Assembly (NCBI GenBank): GCA_037127255.1
Contig: JBANSL010000017.1
Location: forward strand, 71,920,857 to 71,984,856
Source: Persicaria tinctoria
Taxonomy: Eukaryota > Streptophyta > Magnoliopsida > Caryophyllales > Polygonaceae
Length of the DNA: 64,000 nt
Reading direction: 5' to 3'
This document shows positions 61,252 to 64,000 of this stretch, piece by piece. Below the pieces are notes generated by a model. It ran no database searches and was not told the origin of the DNA. It was given only the letters and a program-made list of their open reading frames with translations. Position 1 is the first letter of the stretch. Each line of letters opens with the position of its first letter. The translations under genes were made by a program, and so were the position numbers.

Positions 61252-62289
61252 TTGTTCCCAATTTACACTAGTTAACTGGCTCTTTGGGATTTTGTTGACT
61301 CCTTGATGATATGCTTATATGTTATATATTTTTATATGATGGAAGCCAATAATATCAATCGGTTTTTTATATGCTTTTATTGATTTTATATATGTTGAAT
61401 TATCTATTTATTTGGATATATTTATTTATTGCGAATTTATTTATTGGGATTTATATTTAATTAGTTGTTGAGATTTTGTAGGGATTTGGTTGAACAATTA
61501 TTCAGCCTCTTTCAACGTTTCTTTTCAAGCCATATCCCAGACGTAGCTTCTGGAATTATTTTTCAAACGTTGAAGCTCCTCCCCGTATCTTTAGCAACGC
61601 CTCTCAACAACAAATCGGTGGTTCAAAATTCAAACGTTCATCTTTCAAATTGGAAGAGCCGGCCTATAAAAGGAGAAGTGGAAGATTGCAGAAGATAGAA
61701 CTCCACAGCGCTCAACGTCTACTCAATCAAGTCTCCTGCAAAGCATTCGGATCTCGCATCTCTCCATAGGTTTAATTGTTTTATTTCTTTGAGAGTTTGT
61801 GAGGTTTACATTGAGCTTTATCGTACAATTCATTCTAGGTTATACTAAGGGTACATCTCTACCCAAACGTATAGATACTTCGGTATCGGTAGGACTTTGT
61901 TTCACTGGAATGTTTGGGTTGCTAGATAGGAAGTTAGTCTAGAAGTGGGTAAGTCTTCTAGAGGTTGTATCTAGGGCTCATAAGATAAAGTGAAATAAAG
62001 TTGTTGAATCCTACGGGTTAGATAACCCTAGGCGGGGACGTAGGCGGTTGTGCCGAACCTCGTTAACAAGTATCGTGTGCTTTACTTTCCGTTCTTTTAA
62101 TTCGTGCTTGTGATTGCTTTTCTTCTTATTTGTCCTTCTTGCTTAACTTATTACTGTTTTGCAGATAAGGTCTTACCTCTGGTGGTAAGGTCTTACCAGT
62201 TTCAGCATTTGCGAAAAGTTTGCATACTCTTTCTTCCTCCCTTGCTAGAGTATTTGTTTGCCTTTTATCTGCCTATTCCGCACTTCAAT
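61252..62289 (+). repeat. 5' LTR region of a copia element (start not fixed)
   Basis: The sequence just before the primer-binding site has LTR promoter features: a TATA box TATAAAAG at 61665-61672 and a leader without genes. The LTR end lies within a few bases of 62282-62287. The LTR start cannot be fixed because no second LTR is in the window. Confidence 0.55.
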
Positions 62290-62301
62290 TGGTATCAGAG
62301 C
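62290..62301 (+). other. Primer-binding site of the right-edge copia element
   Basis: TGGTATCAGAGC is an exact initiator tRNA-Met type primer site. It lies upstream of a copia gag on the same strand. Confidence 0.8.
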
Positions 62302-62309
62302 CTAACTCA

Positions 62310-63130
62310 CAGAGCCGGCCCTTGGGCTAGGCCCAAGAGGCCTATGCCTGGGGCCCCGAATTTATATGGGCCCCAGGTTTTATAAAAGCCCATATATATA
62401 TATATGTTAGGTGAAAAAAACCCATATGTATTTATCAGATGAAAAGTCACTGCTCACTGCTGAATAAAACTCAAACGGAGAGGAGGAATCCGATTGCAAT
62501 CACCGTATCAATCCCAATTCCAGTCTTCTCTCATTCTTGTCATCTTGTGCTTGGACGTTCTCTTTCACAAACTCACAAGGTAATCAATCAATCTTATTTT
62601 TCCCTATATTTAGATTTAATGGGTGTTTAATAATACACCCTACTATTGCTTGTGTCTGCTGTTGTTTTGATTTTGTGGGAGATGCTTTGAATAATAACAA
62701 TCAGTTGAAAAAATTAGAAGAAAGTGGTCATTCATCATCATTGATCATCTAATTTGGAATTTGGATTTTGTGGGAGATGCTCGCTTGCGCCTGCCTTTTT
62801 TCTTTCGTTTAAAACTCATGCAATTTGGAACTTGGAATTATCAATTCTATGACTTTTTTTTCTCCTGTAAATTGGTTAATTGAGAATAAATAATATTATT
62901 TCTATAGTTTACTTCATTATGATTTATTCTTTAATTATGAATGTAAATTGAATGATTTTGTATTTTGTGTAGGCGAATTTGTTATTGGTATATAGTTTGC
63001 TAGTAGTTATATGTTGTTTAATCGTTTAATCTTATATTTCATTCATAGAAGTAAAAAAAACTATATTTTTCGATAAGAAGGCCCCAATTTGAGCTCGCCT
63101 TTAGCCTCGAAATACTTAGGGCCGACCCTG
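62310..63130. mobile_element. hAT-type MITE, TSD CTAACTCA
   Basis: The ends are CAGAGCCGGCCCT and AGGGCCGACCCTG (imperfect inverted repeats). The 8-bp CTAACTCA flanks both sides (62302-62309 and 63131-63138). An 8-bp duplication with CAGGG-like ends defines the hAT superfamily. No transposase frame is seen. It interrupts the copia element between the primer site and gag. Confidence 0.88.
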
Positions 63131-63172
63131 CTAACTCACGTACCTTAGATATTACTATCTGTGAGTCTAAGC

Positions 63173-64000
63173 ATGGCAGGTTTAGGTCATGGCGGCTTCG
63201 GTCAAGGAAGATCGGTCATCCGCCCTCCACTCTTTGTTGGGGACAACTTCATGCATTGGAAATCCTTGATGCAAATGTTTATCATTGATCAGGATCTAGA
63301 GCTCTGGCGTATTATTACGCGAGGGCCTAATATACCCAAGAAGAATGGACCCAATGGGACGAAAGTGAACAAGACGGAAGAAGAATACAATCAGACGGAT
63401 CTGGAAAGCACGGCTAAGAATTTGAAAGCCATGCACGCATTGTATTGTGGGTTGAGTACCGATGAATTCAATCGCATCTCCTTTTGCAAGACTGCAAAAG
63501 AGATTTGGGATAAGTTGGTAGTCACTTATGAAGGGACTAGCCAGGTCAAAGAGACCAAAATCAGTATCTATCTTAGACAATATGAATTGTTTAAGATGAA
63601 CCAAGATGAGTCAGTGAAAGAAATGTTCACCCGTTTTACGGAGATCATTAATAACCTTGACTCATTGGGAAAAACTTTCCAAAATAAAGATAAAGTTAGA
63701 AAGATACTCCGATGCCTTCCCAAATCTAAATGGGGTCCTAAGGTGACCGCCATAGAAGAAGCGCAAGACCTTACAACTCTAGCATTGGATGACCTTCTTG
63801 GAAAGCTTATCACGCATGAGATGGTTCTCAACTAAGAGGATGGTCAACCATCCTCCAGTATAAAGAATCTGGCGCTTAAAATCAAGGAGGATGTACCATC
63901 AGAGGACGACGATAGTGATGATGAGGAAGATCCCTTCGACTTGATCACAAGGGAACTTGCTCAGATTCTAAAGATCAAGAATCAATTCTCAAACCGAGAA
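63173..64000 (+). pseudogene. Copia gag (UBN2 type), premature stop, continues past window
   Basis: From ATG 63173 the frame encodes a copia gag: PPLFVGDNFMHWKSLMQMFI, then AKEIWDKLVVTYEGTSQVKE and YELFKMNQDESVKEMFTRF, the UBN2/retrotran-gag core. TAA at 63833-63835 interrupts it, but the same frame then stays open to the window end with an acidic stretch (SEDDDSDDEEDPFDL) typical of the part before the zinc knuckle. The rest of pol, if present, lies outside the window. The stop and the MITE in the leader suggest an inactive copy. Confidence 0.8.

Overview
This 64 kb window is nuclear DNA from a flowering plant, most likely a eudicot. It is AT-rich, its genes are rich in GT-AG introns, the recognisable genes are plant-type housekeeping genes, and most of the remaining sequence is transposable-element debris. 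I could not identify the species from sequence alone.

Layout. 1-3290 is AT-rich non-coding DNA with direct repeats and a Helitron 3' end. 3437-14201 is a nested retrotransposon complex: an LTR (Ty3/gypsy, chromovirus-like) element with a 5-bp target duplication CGTAC, whose pol is almost entirely deleted. It contains a 3.2-kb solo LTR, a poly(A) retroposon end and a TRIM-like element. 15869-16669 is an intronless CAF1-family deadenylase. 16670-25800 holds a decayed RNase H remnant, retroposon tails and a second 3.4-kb solo LTR of the same family as the first, itself carrying a PIF/Harbinger-type MITE. 26801-52524 is a complete-length PICKLE/CHD3 chromatin remodeller in 30 coding exons. Its introns carry a Mutator-type MITE, a Stowaway MITE, a short solo LTR and a full, apparently intact Ty1/copia element in antisense. 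53941-55556 is LSM6 (3 exons, 91 aa). The remainder has two facing tRNA-like sequences, direct-repeat and inverted-repeat elements, and at the right edge the 5' part of another copia element whose leader is interrupted by a hAT-type MITE.

Genes. PICKLE acts in the nucleus on chromatin. LSM6 is a subunit of the LSM1-7 and LSM2-8 rings (mRNA decay and U6 snRNP). CAF1 shortens mRNA poly(A) tails. They are neighbours rather than an operon. LSM6 and CAF1 both belong to general mRNA turnover, but nothing here shows co-regulation.

Main surprises: an in-frame TAG at codon 264 of the otherwise complete PICKLE gene, with an in-frame GT just upstream that could splice it out; a TRIM-like insertion present in both LTR copies of its host; and many insertions whose target-site duplications can be read directly. 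I saw no convincing previously undescribed biological system.
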